A stretch of 38,858 bases of DNA. Source: CAZNLL01 sp964573885 (GTDB taxonomy: Bacteria; Desulfobacterota; DSM-4660; Desulfatiglandales; Desulfatiglandaceae). The translations under genes were made by a program, and so were the position numbers. How positions within the stretch are numbered: the first letter of the stretch is position 1; each line of letters begins with the position of its first letter. The stretch covers positions 1 to 38,858 of the forward strand of contig CAZNLL010000020.1 in assembly GCA_964573885.1 (NCBI GenBank), in the 5' to 3' direction. Positions 23,548 to 31,657 of the stretch are shown here, piece by piece. Under the pieces are notes generated by a model that was not told the DNA's origin, ran no database searches, and was given only the letters and a program-made list of their open reading frames with translations.

Positions 23548-24063
23548 AGGTTTCTTTCAAATGGTCTCCTCTTTGGTTTCCTGGGTACCCCGTTGTTGCT
23601 TAAATGGCGCTTAATAATTCGAGATGCAAAACAGCATAAGTCTTTTTTATTACTGCAGTTAGATCTCAAAAACGTTAATGCGTTTGTAACAACGGGGTTT
23701 ACAAAAAGGCTGAAGGTTAGGTTGATCATGAACCATACAACAGGGCCCTTGCCAAAACTGGGGGCTTCCCGGGCTGCCGTTGTTTTCGCCGGCGCAATGC
23801 CTTCCCCTCATGTCATGTTTGAAGCTGCCCGGCAGAAAAGATGCACGCACATCCGAGAAGCCTGACAAGCACTCCCGGTCTTCTCTCCTTCTCATGGACC
23901 TTCCGGGCCTGGGAACTCTTTTTCTCCTGGGTCAATCCGGAAGCACCTGGTTGCCTTTCCAAAGAACAGCGACGATTCATGATCTATATCGTCCATTTTC
24001 AGAAATACTTTAATCATTAAAAAAGATTTTTAAAGGGGCCTTGAGGAATCGCCGGCTTTTTTC
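23548..24063. other. Gene-free region before the IclR operon
   Basis: About 515 bases without a convincing gene; open frames here lack ribosome sites and protein-like composition. An 11-bp inverted repeat ACCCCGTTGTT/AACAACGGGGT (23587-23597, 23688-23698) encloses ~90 AT-rich bases and could be a decayed small element or a structured RNA. Confidence 0.5.
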
Positions 24064-24092
24064 TTGACAAAATCAGGCCAAAAATGTTATTT
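24064..24092 (+). promoter_or_regulatory. Candidate promoter of the iclR operon
   Basis: TTGACA (24064-24069) and TTATTT (24087-24092) with a 17-base spacer, 40 bases before the IclR start. The -35 is perfect, the -10 weak. Confidence 0.5.
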
Positions 24093-24108
24093 CGCTGTGT
24101 AACTGTTA

Positions 24109-24125
24109 ATTTCACGTAGTGAAAT
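24109..24125 (+). promoter_or_regulatory. Inverted repeat, likely IclR operator
   Basis: ATTTCAC and GTGAAAT are perfect 7-bp arms around GTA, ending five bases before the iclR-type ATG. Position downstream of the promoter and a ~17-base size are right for an autoregulatory IclR site. Binding is inferred. Confidence 0.55.
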
Positions 24126-24130
24126 AATTT

Positions 24131-24892
24131 ATGGCTATTACTCCTAAATCCAGGTATTTCATCAACTCCCTTTCACGGGGCCTCGCCATTCTCCAGTCCT
24201 TCTCCCCGGAAACCCCTTCTCTGTCCCTGACGGCCCTGGCCCAGGCCAATAGGATTACCCTGGGGACCTGCACCCGCTATGTATCCACCTTGAAAGCGCT
24301 GGGATATATGGTGCAAGACCCCGTGACCAAGCGCTACACCCTGACCCCCAAGGTCCTGTCCTTGGGATTTCCCCTTCTCAAAAACATGGATCTCCGCGCG
24401 AGGCTGCTGCCCTATATGATCGAAACCACGAGGGATCTGGATGTCACAACCCAGTGTGCCATGCTGGACGGAGCGGATATCGTCTTTGTCGATCGGGTGC
24501 GCTCTCGGGAGGTGGTTAATCTGGACCTCACCGTGGGGTCCCGGCTGCCCTGTTACTGCACGGCCCTGGGCAAGGCCATACTGGCCTTTCTGGACAAGGA
24601 GACGGCTGAGGGCATCATTGACTCCCTGGAGTTCGTTCCTCACACCCCCTTTACGGTGAGAAACAAAGATCAGTTGCGGGTTCTTCTCCAAGAAACGAGA
24701 GAAAGGGGATACGCCGTCAATAACCAGGAGTTGACCTTGGGTCTTAAGACCCTGGCTACACCGGTCTTCAAAGAGGGACAGGTGGAAGGGGCCTTTGGCA
24801 TGTCCTATCCTATCCACCGGGTAGCCGATAATAACCTGGAGACCCTTTTTGTGGAGAGGCTCAAGGAGATCGCCCAAAAGGCTTCCATCTGA
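24131..24892 (+). CDS. IclR-family transcriptional regulator
   Basis: 253 residues. The N-terminal winged helix (SLSRGLAILQSFSPETPSLS, LTALAQANRITLGTCTRYVS, TLKALGYM) and the C-terminal GAF-like effector domain (DGADIVFVDRVRSREVVNLD, GSRLPCYCTALGKAILAFLD, GYAVNNQELTLGLKTLATPV) are the standard IclR layout. Such regulators usually control catabolism of an acid that is also the effector. It begins the operon that encodes the rhodanese, CoA-transferase and Liv importer, and has a palindrome in its own leader. The spacing to the next gene is 20 bases. Confidence 0.92.
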   Translation: MAITPKSRYFINSLSRGLAILQSFSPETPSLSLTALAQANRITLGTCTRYVSTLKALGYMVQDPVTKRYTLTPKVLSLGFPLLKNMDLRARLLPYMIETTRDLDVTTQCAMLDGADIVFVDRVRSREVVNLDLTVGSRLPCYCTALGKAILAFLDKETAEGIIDSLEFVPHTPFTVRNKDQLRVLLQETRERGYAVNNQELTLGLKTLATPVFKEGQVEGAFGMSYPIHRVADNNLETLFVERLKEIAQKASI

Positions 24893-24912
24893 GCCCCCGA
24901 AAGATAACATAT

Positions 24913-26544
24913 ATGACCAAGCTGGTTGAAACAAAATGGCTTTTTGAACGATTAAACGGTCCGTCCCTGGTGATCATCGATGCCTCTCCCACTGATGAAT
25001 ACATGACCATGCATATAGAAAAGGCCGTGAGCGCATCCTTCGGCCCGGAAGAGTATATCTCATATGGTATTAATACCTCCTATGGCGGGGGGGTCGACCT
25101 CTTCACGGACCCCGACTCTCCCCTTCCCTTTCAGGACGGCGATCCCGAGTATACCGGCCGGGTCCTGCGCTCTCTGGGTATAAACCAGGACTCAACGGTG
25201 GTGGTCTATGACAATGGGGCGAGCTTTCACGCCACCCGTGTCTTCTGGACCCTTTCCCTTCACGGCCTCAAAAACGTCCATATCTTGAACGGGGGCATCG
25301 AGAAATGGGAAATGGAAGGCCGCCCCGTTACCACCCGCATCCCCGTGGTCCAGGAAGGCGATTTTGCACCTCGCTCTTGCGAACCATCACCGGTAGTGGA
25401 CACGGATTATGTTTTGGAAAACCTGGCCAATCCTGATGTTACCCTTGTTGACTCGAACCTGGCCTCCTGGTACCACGGGGATTTTTTAGCGTACTCCAGA
25501 AGGGGGCATATTCCTTATGCCGTCAACATCCCTTATCCATCCTATTTCAGCCTGGACAGGACATGGAAATCCAAAGATAAGTTGCACCGCATGTTCGCCC
25601 TCCTGGGGGTGGTCCCGGAAAAAGAAATTATCGTTTACTGCGGGGGAAATCCCGCGGGCAGTTCTTTATATTTCACCCTGCGCCATGTCCTGGGCTACCC
25701 GCGGGTGAAATTTTACCTCAAATCCCTTATCGGATGGCTCTCCGATCCCAGACAGCTTCCTGTACACACCTATGCCAATGAACATATGCTCAGGGACGCC
25801 GAATGGGTGAGATGGTTCGCAGGAGAGCGGATTCAATATCTGGTGCGGGATACCAGGGTCAGGGCCGTGGACGTGAGGTCTCGGGAGGACTATACAAAAG
25901 GGCACATCCCCTATGCGGTCAGTTTGCCCGTAGATGAGTTGATCGAGACCTGCAACGACCTCAAAGACTGGGAAGAGGTGTTCGGTCAAAATGGGATTTC
26001 AAACCATACCGAACTGGTCCTATACGACCACAGGTACAATCTCACTTCCAGCCTCCTCCTCTGGATCTTGGAATATTTTGGACACAAAAAGGTTTCCGTC
26101 CTCCATGGGGGATTTTCCGGATGGACCGAGAAAGGATATACCGTCAGCACCCAACCCCCCATTTTAGAAAAACCCCGACACAAATTTGATGTGGCCATCG
26201 CGCCCACCTCTTACACTATCACGCCTGACTCTGAAAAGATCTACTTGGGGGCACCGGAGGACCGGGACCCGGAGAGGGAAGACCAGATCCGGATGCCTAT
26301 CCTGGCCACCGCCGGCGGAATTGAACGGTTCACCGATCCCGATACGGGCCTGAAGAGTGCGGGAGAGCTCTTTGCGATTTATGACGGGGCCGGGCTCTCC
26401 AAGCCGCATGACATCATTTGTCACGGCCATACCCTGAAGGAAGCCGCCTTTCATTATTTTTTGCTGCGCCTTCTGGGTTTTCCTCGAATCCGGGTGGCTC
26501 CCGGGGCAATCGGTCCAATAGGTCAGGAGGAAAAGAAGCCCTAA
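24913..26544 (+). CDS. Four-domain rhodanese (sulfurtransferase)
   Basis: 543 residues made of four rhodanese folds in two pairs. Active-site positions read Asp100 (VVVYDNGASFHATRVFW), Cys243 (IIVYCGGNPAGSS), Asp372 (LVLYDHRYNLTSS) and Cys503 (IICHGHTLKEAAFHY), so the pattern is inactive-active-inactive-active, like two thiosulfate/3-mercaptopyruvate sulfurtransferases joined end to end. The active Cys loops are unlike each other (CGGNPAG, CHGHTLK), so the two halves may act on different substrates. No signal peptide is seen; cytosolic. The gene lies 20 bases after iclR and 26 before the CoA-transferase pair, so it belongs to that catabolic operon. A sulfur-containing substrate is an attractive inference. 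Confidence 0.82.
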   Translation: MTKLVETKWLFERLNGPSLVIIDASPTDEYMTMHIEKAVSASFGPEEYISYGINTSYGGGVDLFTDPDSPLPFQDGDPEYTGRVLRSLGINQDSTVVVYDNGASFHATRVFWTLSLHGLKNVHILNGGIEKWEMEGRPVTTRIPVVQEGDFAPRSCEPSPVVDTDYVLENLANPDVTLVDSNLASWYHGDFLAYSRRGHIPYAVNIPYPSYFSLDRTWKSKDKLHRMFALLGVVPEKEIIVYCGGNPAGSSLYFTLRHVLGYPRVKFYLKSLIGWLSDPRQLPVHTYANEHMLRDAEWVRWFAGERIQYLVRDTRVRAVDVRSREDYTKGHIPYAVSLPVDELIETCNDLKDWEEVFGQNGISNHTELVLYDHRYNLTSSLLLWILEYFGHKKVSVLHGGFSGWTEKGYTVSTQPPILEKPRHKFDVAIAPTSYTITPDSEKIYLGAPEDRDPEREDQIRMPILATAGGIERFTDPDTGLKSAGELFAIYDGAGLSKPHDIICHGHTLKEAAFHYFLLRLLGFPRIRVAPGAIGPIGQEEKKP

Positions 26545-26570
26545 GGGGTTTATCCAGAAAGAGATCCGGC

Positions 26571-27578
26571 ATGACTGCGGGAAAGCAAAAAAAGATGATG
26601 CCCCTGAGTGACGCCATAGCCCGGTTCGTCTTGGACGGCAGTCACATCTCATTGGGCGGTTCCACGGCCAACCGAAATCCCATGGCCGGGATTTATGAAA
26701 TCATCCGACAGGAGAAGAAGAACCTCCACCTCTACGGCGCCATCATGGGACCGGGTCCGGATCTTCTTATCGGGGCCGGGTGTGTTTCCGGGGTGGAACT
26801 GGGCTATTTTGGGGTGGGCCGTTACGCCCCGACAGCCCCCTGTTTTAAAAGGTATGTGGAGGAGCAAAGGATCCGCTTCGAGGACTATACCAATTTTCAA
26901 ATGGCCCTTCGTTTCCTGGCCGGCGCCATGGGGGTGCCCTTCATACCCACCCGGACCTCTCAGGGGTCGGATATCATCAACCGATGGGGAATGGACGAGG
27001 GCTACCGGGCAGGCGATGAAAGGACTGCCAACAAAAAGCTGGTGATCCAAAAAAACCCCTTTGCCCCGGACCCGGGTGAAAATGTCATCCTGCTGCCGGC
27101 CATCAATCCCGACGTGACCATCATCCACGCCCAAAAGGCCGATGCCCAGGGGAATGTTCGTATTGAGGGCCTTACTTTTTCTGATGTGGAGCAGGCCAAA
27201 AGCGCCAAGTATCTGATTGTCACTGCGGAGGAAATCGTCGACACGAGCACGCTGCGGGCCGACCCCCAGTTCAACCAACTGCCGTCCTTTTTTGTTGACG
27301 CCCTTGTGGAGGTCCCCTATGGCGCCCATCCCACGCAATGTTACAACTACTATGACATGGACATGTCTTTTCTCTATGGACTTATTGATGCCACAAAGGA
27401 CAATGAGAGCCTCCATGAATTCTTAACAAGTCATGTCTTTGGGGTTCATGATCACCGGGAATACATCCAGAGGCTGGGCAACCAGGTCCTTGAAGCCATA
27501 AAAGCGGATCCCGGGCTGGGATACCGCTCCGGCCTCAACAGGAGCCAGGACAAGGCCTCCTCCAGGAGAATGCAGTGA
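26571..27578 (+). CDS. CoA-transferase subunit A (GctA/IpdA-like)
   Basis: 335 residues from ATG 26571; an open frame extends upstream to 26418 but runs inside the rhodanese gene and has no start signal. It shows the alpha-subunit fold of family I CoA-transferases: DGSHISLGGSTANRNPMAGI, GPGPDLLIGAGCVSGVELGY, then AINPDVTIIHAQKADAQGNV with the HAQ-x-AD-x-x-GN motif. It overlaps the B subunit by four bases (GTGA). Together they could activate an acid with CoA from an acyl-CoA, or act as ring-cleaving hydrolases like IpdAB, which share this fold. The substrate is not evident. Confidence 0.82.
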   Translation: MTAGKQKKMMPLSDAIARFVLDGSHISLGGSTANRNPMAGIYEIIRQEKKNLHLYGAIMGPGPDLLIGAGCVSGVELGYFGVGRYAPTAPCFKRYVEEQRIRFEDYTNFQMALRFLAGAMGVPFIPTRTSQGSDIINRWGMDEGYRAGDERTANKKLVIQKNPFAPDPGENVILLPAINPDVTIIHAQKADAQGNVRIEGLTFSDVEQAKSAKYLIVTAEEIVDTSTLRADPQFNQLPSFFVDALVEVPYGAHPTQCYNYYDMDMSFLYGLIDATKDNESLHEFLTSHVFGVHDHREYIQRLGNQVLEAIKADPGLGYRSGLNRSQDKASSRRMQ

Positions 27579-28345
27579 ACGAATCCTTTTCAGCCAGCGA
27601 ATTGATGACCATTGCCGCTGCCAGGGAGATCACGGACAGAGACATCATCTTCTGCGGAACCGGTCTCCCCATTGTTGTGGCCCGGACGGCCAAGCACCTT
27701 CATGCCCCGGGAAGCGTTATTTTCTTTGAGACCGGTGCCATCGACTCCCCCCTGTTGGACTTGCCCATGTTTGTCGCCGACTCCAGGGTCATGGCCGGGG
27801 CCGTCATCCACACAGGACTCGTAGACGCCATATCCATGTTGCAGAACAATAAAACAGGGCCCCGAACCGTGACTATTCTCGGGGCCGCCCAGATCGACCG
27901 GTTCGGGAACCTCAACTCTACATGCATCGGGGACTACCTGGCGCCCCGGGTCAGGTTTTCGGGAAGCGGGGGTGCCGCCGATGCGGCATGCCTGTCAGGA
28001 AGGACCATTGTGTTCATGAAACACCAAAAAGAGCGCTTTGTAGAGAGGCTGGACTACTTGACCAGTCCGGGGTGGCTCCAAGGGGCCCGCAGCCGGGAGC
28101 AAAAGGGCCTCACCCGTGGAGGAACGAGCGTTCTGATTACCAACAAATGCATCATCCGTTTCCACCCCGGTAAAAGGACCATGTATCTGAGTGAATACTT
28201 TCCCGGTTCCACCCTCGAAGAGATCGAGGGAAACACCGGTTTCCCGTTGGATCTCGCCTCGGCCCGGGAGATGACGCCGCCCGGAGAAGAGGAACTCCGC
28301 GTACTCAGGGAGGAGGTGGATCCGGACAGACTCATTATCGCCTAG
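27575..28345 (+). CDS. CoA-transferase subunit B (GctB/IpdB-like)
   Basis: 256 residues from GTG 27575, which overlaps the A-subunit stop. Beta-subunit features are DIIFCGTGLPIVVARTAKHL, the active-site segment GSVIFFETGAIDSPLLDLPM with the catalytic glutamate at 52, and AAQIDRFGNLNSTCIGDY. In glutaconate CoA-transferase this Glu forms the acyl-CoA anhydride. The C-terminal PPGEEELRVLREEVDP is typical. Co-translated partner of the preceding gene. Confidence 0.82.
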   Translation: MNESFSASELMTIAAAREITDRDIIFCGTGLPIVVARTAKHLHAPGSVIFFETGAIDSPLLDLPMFVADSRVMAGAVIHTGLVDAISMLQNNKTGPRTVTILGAAQIDRFGNLNSTCIGDYLAPRVRFSGSGGAADAACLSGRTIVFMKHQKERFVERLDYLTSPGWLQGARSREQKGLTRGGTSVLITNKCIIRFHPGKRTMYLSEYFPGSTLEEIEGNTGFPLDLASAREMTPPGEEELRVLREEVDPDRLIIA

Positions 28346-28476
28346 TCCCTTACAAGGGGTACAGAAAAGGAGGGACGGTACGGAAGGGGGGATGTCCATG
28401 GTTTTACCAGTGAGGAATTAAGGAACCATGAATCTCTTTATAAATTAAACACACCATACAGTAAGGAGGCAATACC

Positions 28477-29718
28477 ATGAAAAAGGGGGCAATACCGATC
28501 ATTCTTTCCTTGATATTCATCCTGGGTTTGATGGGCACCGGCTGGGCGGAATCCAAGCCCATCATTATCGGGAATCCCAACGCCTTTAGCGGCATGATGT
28601 CTATGTACGGCAACGGTGCCGCTGTGGGACTTGAACTTGCCATTGAAGAGATCAATGCAGCAGGGGGGATCCTTGGCAGACCCCTCAAGTTGATCAAAAG
28701 GGATACGAGGCTCAACCCGGAGGTTGCGGTCAGGGAGGTGAAGGACCTCGTATTGAATGAAGACGCGGATTTCATCATCGGCATCTTGAGCAGCGGTGTG
28801 GGGCTGGCCGTTTCGGAATACTGCAAGTCGGCCCAGAAAATCCTCATCATTTTGGAGGCCCGTTCCACCAAGATCACCGAAGAAAAAGGACATCGATACG
28901 TGTTTCGGTTTGCTTCAAATTTTTCCTCCCGCGACTCCGCGGTACTGGATGCAGCGGCAAAATTATGGCCGAAGGATGAAACCGACAAGATCTGTCAATT
29001 GAACCTGGACTACGAGCAGGGGAAAAACGCCTATCAGGACACCATGAAAAAGTGGAAAAAGGCCAACCCCGGCATGGAACTGGTGACGGCCCTGTGGCCG
29101 CCCCTGGGGACCTCCGACTGGGCCCCTTATATCTCCAAGCTTATGGCCTCCAAAGGAAATTTCCTGATCCACGCCCTTTACGGTGGGGCCTGGATGGCCT
29201 TTGTTAAACAGGCCCTTCCCATGGGCCTTTACCAGAAATTTCATGTGGTGGGCTCCTGTGCCGGGGATCTGGAGACGACCCACGTCTTGAAAAAGGGAAG
29301 CCCTGTGCCTACCGGAATGGTAACCATAGCGGAGTGGCCTTACTGGGCCCTTGACAATCCCAAGGCCCAGGAAATGGCGGATAAGATCATGAAGAAGGGC
29401 AAGCTCAACTATGCCTCGCCCCACGCCTACGGGGGCTATCTTGCCATTTACACCCTGAAGGAGGCCATTGAAAAAGTCGGGGCCGTTGATACGGAAAAGG
29501 TCATCGACTACATGGAGGGCAAGCAGATTGAATCCAACATGGGGCCCATGACCATCCGGGCCTGCGACCACCAGGTCACCTGGCCGGTGTACGCGGGAGA
29601 GCTGGAATTTATCCCTGGAGCCGGTTGGCCCAGTGTCAAGGACCCTTCTCTGCCTGATAATGTGGGCAGCATGTACAACTCCTGTGAAGAAGTGGCCAAA
29701 CTGAGACAAGCACAATAA
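28477..29718 (+). CDS. Periplasmic substrate-binding protein (LivK-like)
   Basis: 413 residues with a signal peptide (MKKGAIPIILSLIFILGLMG, cleavage after WA at ~24) and a type I periplasmic binding fold: IIIGNPNAFSGMMSMYGNGA, AIEEINAAGGILGRPLKLIK, RDTRLNPEVAVREVKDL. It captures a branched-chain amino acid or, as often in anaerobic degraders, an organic or aromatic acid for the Liv importer encoded next. AAGGAGG lies before ATG 28477. The 131-base gap upstream suggests a possible extra promoter. A strong hairpin follows the stop. Confidence 0.9.
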   Translation: MKKGAIPIILSLIFILGLMGTGWAESKPIIIGNPNAFSGMMSMYGNGAAVGLELAIEEINAAGGILGRPLKLIKRDTRLNPEVAVREVKDLVLNEDADFIIGILSSGVGLAVSEYCKSAQKILIILEARSTKITEEKGHRYVFRFASNFSSRDSAVLDAAAKLWPKDETDKICQLNLDYEQGKNAYQDTMKKWKKANPGMELVTALWPPLGTSDWAPYISKLMASKGNFLIHALYGGAWMAFVKQALPMGLYQKFHVVGSCAGDLETTHVLKKGSPVPTGMVTIAEWPYWALDNPKAQEMADKIMKKGKLNYASPHAYGGYLAIYTLKEAIEKVGAVDTEKVIDYMEGKQIESNMGPMTIRACDHQVTWPVYAGELEFIPGAGWPSVKDPSLPDNVGSMYNSCEEVAKLRQAQ

Positions 29719-29729
29719 GGGCCCGCCTG

Positions 29730-29762
29730 GGGCCGATGCCGGCATGAGGCCGGCGTCGGCCC
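29730..29762 (+). promoter_or_regulatory. Strong intercistronic hairpin between livK- and livH-like genes
   Basis: GGGCCGATGCCGGC (29730-29743) pairs over 14 positions with GCCGGCGTCGGCCC (29749-29762), one G-U pair, loop ATGAG. There is no T run, so it likely protects or pauses rather than terminates, giving more binding protein than membrane components. Confidence 0.6.
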
Positions 29763-29792
29763 TCAAGAACAGCCCGAAAGGAGTGGTGAGAG

Positions 29793-30692
29793 GTGAATCT
29801 CCAGCTTGCCGTAATGCAGCTTTTGAACGGATTGGGTTCGGGAATGATCATCTTTCTCGTGGCCATTGGGTTATCCATCATTTTTGGGACCCTCAAGGTG
29901 CTCAATCTGGCCCATGCCGCAATCTATATGCTGGGGGCCTATCTCTGCTTCTGGCTGTCCCAGATCGTGCTGGCCCATTTCCCCGGGAACTTCTGGCTGG
30001 TTATCTTTCTGGCCCCCCTAGGCACGGCCCTTATCGGCGCCCTTGTTGAGATCTTTATCATTCGCCGGATCTACGGCCAGGACCTCATGTATCAATTCAT
30101 CCTCACCTTCGGTCTTTCTCTGGTCATTGCCGACCTGGTCAAACTGTGCTGGGGCATGGAGGTCCATTATGTGCCGATTCCCTGGCCCTTTCAGGGGTCC
30201 GTCCCTGTCCTGGGGGCCTATCTGCTCAAGTACCAGCTTTTCTTGTATATGGCGGGGACCTCTGTGTTCGCGGGACTTCTCCTACTCATGAATTATACCA
30301 AACTGGGGATGCTCATCCGGGCCGTCACCTATCACCGGGATATGGCCAATGCCCTGGGGATCAACGTTCCCAAGGTGTATACCGGCGTCTTTATGCTGGG
30401 ATCCTGTCTGGCCGGCTTCGGAGGGGTTGCTGCGGCCCCGGTCACGTCCATCACGCTGGGGATGGACCACATTGTCCTGGTCCAGTGCTTCATTGTAGTG
30501 GTTATCGGGGGTATGGGGAGCATTACAGGGGCCTTTTTGGGTTCCATCATCCTGGGCTTGCTCAATTCCTTCGGGATCCTGTATCTCCCGCAACTGGCCC
30601 TGGTTTTCGGATTTGTCCTCATGGCCATCATCCTCATAGCCCGGCCCTACGGCCTGATGGGTGAACCCATGGAGGCCGAGGAAAAACTTTAG
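29793..30692 (+). CDS. Branched-chain-type ABC permease (LivH-like)
   Basis: 299 residues from GTG 29793, with AAAGGAG upstream. Multiple membrane helices and family landmarks LNLAHAAIYMLGAYLCF and GVAAAPVTSITLGMDHIVLV. SGSIILG-like FLGSIILGLLNSFG and FVLMAIILIARPYGLMGE end the protein. One of two permeases of the Liv importer; partner of the following gene. Confidence 0.92.
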   Translation: MNLQLAVMQLLNGLGSGMIIFLVAIGLSIIFGTLKVLNLAHAAIYMLGAYLCFWLSQIVLAHFPGNFWLVIFLAPLGTALIGALVEIFIIRRIYGQDLMYQFILTFGLSLVIADLVKLCWGMEVHYVPIPWPFQGSVPVLGAYLLKYQLFLYMAGTSVFAGLLLLMNYTKLGMLIRAVTYHRDMANALGINVPKVYTGVFMLGSCLAGFGGVAAAPVTSITLGMDHIVLVQCFIVVVIGGMGSITGAFLGSIILGLLNSFGILYLPQLALVFGFVLMAIILIARPYGLMGEPMEAEEKL

Positions 30693-30705
30693 ATAAGGGT
30701 GAAAG

Positions 30706-31653
30706 ATGCAGACGGCTGAAAGTCATACTCTCCTTGTCCGGATCTCCATAGCGGCCGCCGTTGTGACGGCCTTTCTCCTGCCTTTATGGCTCCATGCCGG
30801 GTGGATCAGTTTGATCACGGAAATGCTCATCCTCTCCATTGCGGCCTGCGGCTACAACCTCATGATGGGTTACGGCGGCATGGTGTCCTTCGGGCCGGCG
30901 GGGCAATATGCCCTTGGGGCCTATACCACGGGGGTTCTTCTGGTGAAAACAAACATCCCCTTTGCCCTCGCCATGACAGCGGGTCCTGTATGTGCGGCCC
31001 TTCTCTCCATTGTGATCGGGTGGTTCTGCGTACGCAGGACGGAGGTCTATTTCTCTCTCCTTACCCTGGCCTTTGCCCAGATCGTCTATACGGTCATACA
31101 GAAATGGTACGGTTTCACCGGAGGGGACGACGGCCTGGTGGGCATTCGGGTCCCTGAAATCCTGTCCGGCATAGATAAGTACTACTTCTTCACGGTCCTG
31201 GTTGCCCTGTTTTGCCTCTTTGTCATGTGGAAAATGATCAATTCCCCCTTTGGCAAAATGATCCAGGGTATCAGGGAAAATCCAAGGAGGGCGGAATTCA
31301 TCAGTCTTAACGTGAAACGGTATCAACTGGGCATCTTTGTGACCTCCGCCTTCTTCCTGGGGGTTGCAGGGTCTCTCTACTCGGGGTTCAACGGCAGCAT
31401 TTTCCCGGCCAATATCGATGTGGCCAAATCCACGGATATCATCGTGGTATGCCTCATGGGTGGCATGCATCACTTCCTCGGACCGGTTCTGGGCTCCATC
31501 GCCTATATTTTGATCAACAAGATCATCGCCAACTACACCCAGTATTGGGCCCTGGTCCTGGGGATAATCATTATCGGACTGGTGTTATACGCCCAGGGAG
31601 GCATTGCCGGTTTCATCTCAGAACGCTATTCCGCCTTAAGAAGGGAAGCATAA
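30706..31653 (+). CDS. Branched-chain-type ABC permease (LivM-like)
   Basis: 315 residues, highly hydrophobic. ISIAACGYNLMMGYGGMVSF and GPAGQYALGAYTTG match the LivM opening. YFSLLTLAFAQIVYTVIQKW, GIRENPRRAEFISLNVKRYQ (the cytoplasmic loop that contacts the ATPase) and GVAGSLYSGFNG follow. It pairs with the LivH-like permease and lies 13 bases after it and four before the ATPase gene. Confidence 0.92.
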   Translation: MQTAESHTLLVRISIAAAVVTAFLLPLWLHAGWISLITEMLILSIAACGYNLMMGYGGMVSFGPAGQYALGAYTTGVLLVKTNIPFALAMTAGPVCAALLSIVIGWFCVRRTEVYFSLLTLAFAQIVYTVIQKWYGFTGGDDGLVGIRVPEILSGIDKYYFFTVLVALFCLFVMWKMINSPFGKMIQGIRENPRRAEFISLNVKRYQLGIFVTSAFFLGVAGSLYSGFNGSIFPANIDVAKSTDIIVVCLMGGMHHFLGPVLGSIAYILINKIIANYTQYWALVLGIIIIGLVLYAQGGIAGFISERYSALRREA

Positions 31654-31657
31654 GACA

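Noticed and set aside
23587..23698. 11-bp inverted repeat enclosing 90 bases, considered as a small transposable element
   Set aside because: No target duplication, no second copy in the window and no internal structure to support it; only noted in the gap description.
24173..24934. 253-codon minus-strand open frame antisense to iclR
   Set aside because: Mirror of a clear IclR gene; no start signals or domain motifs.
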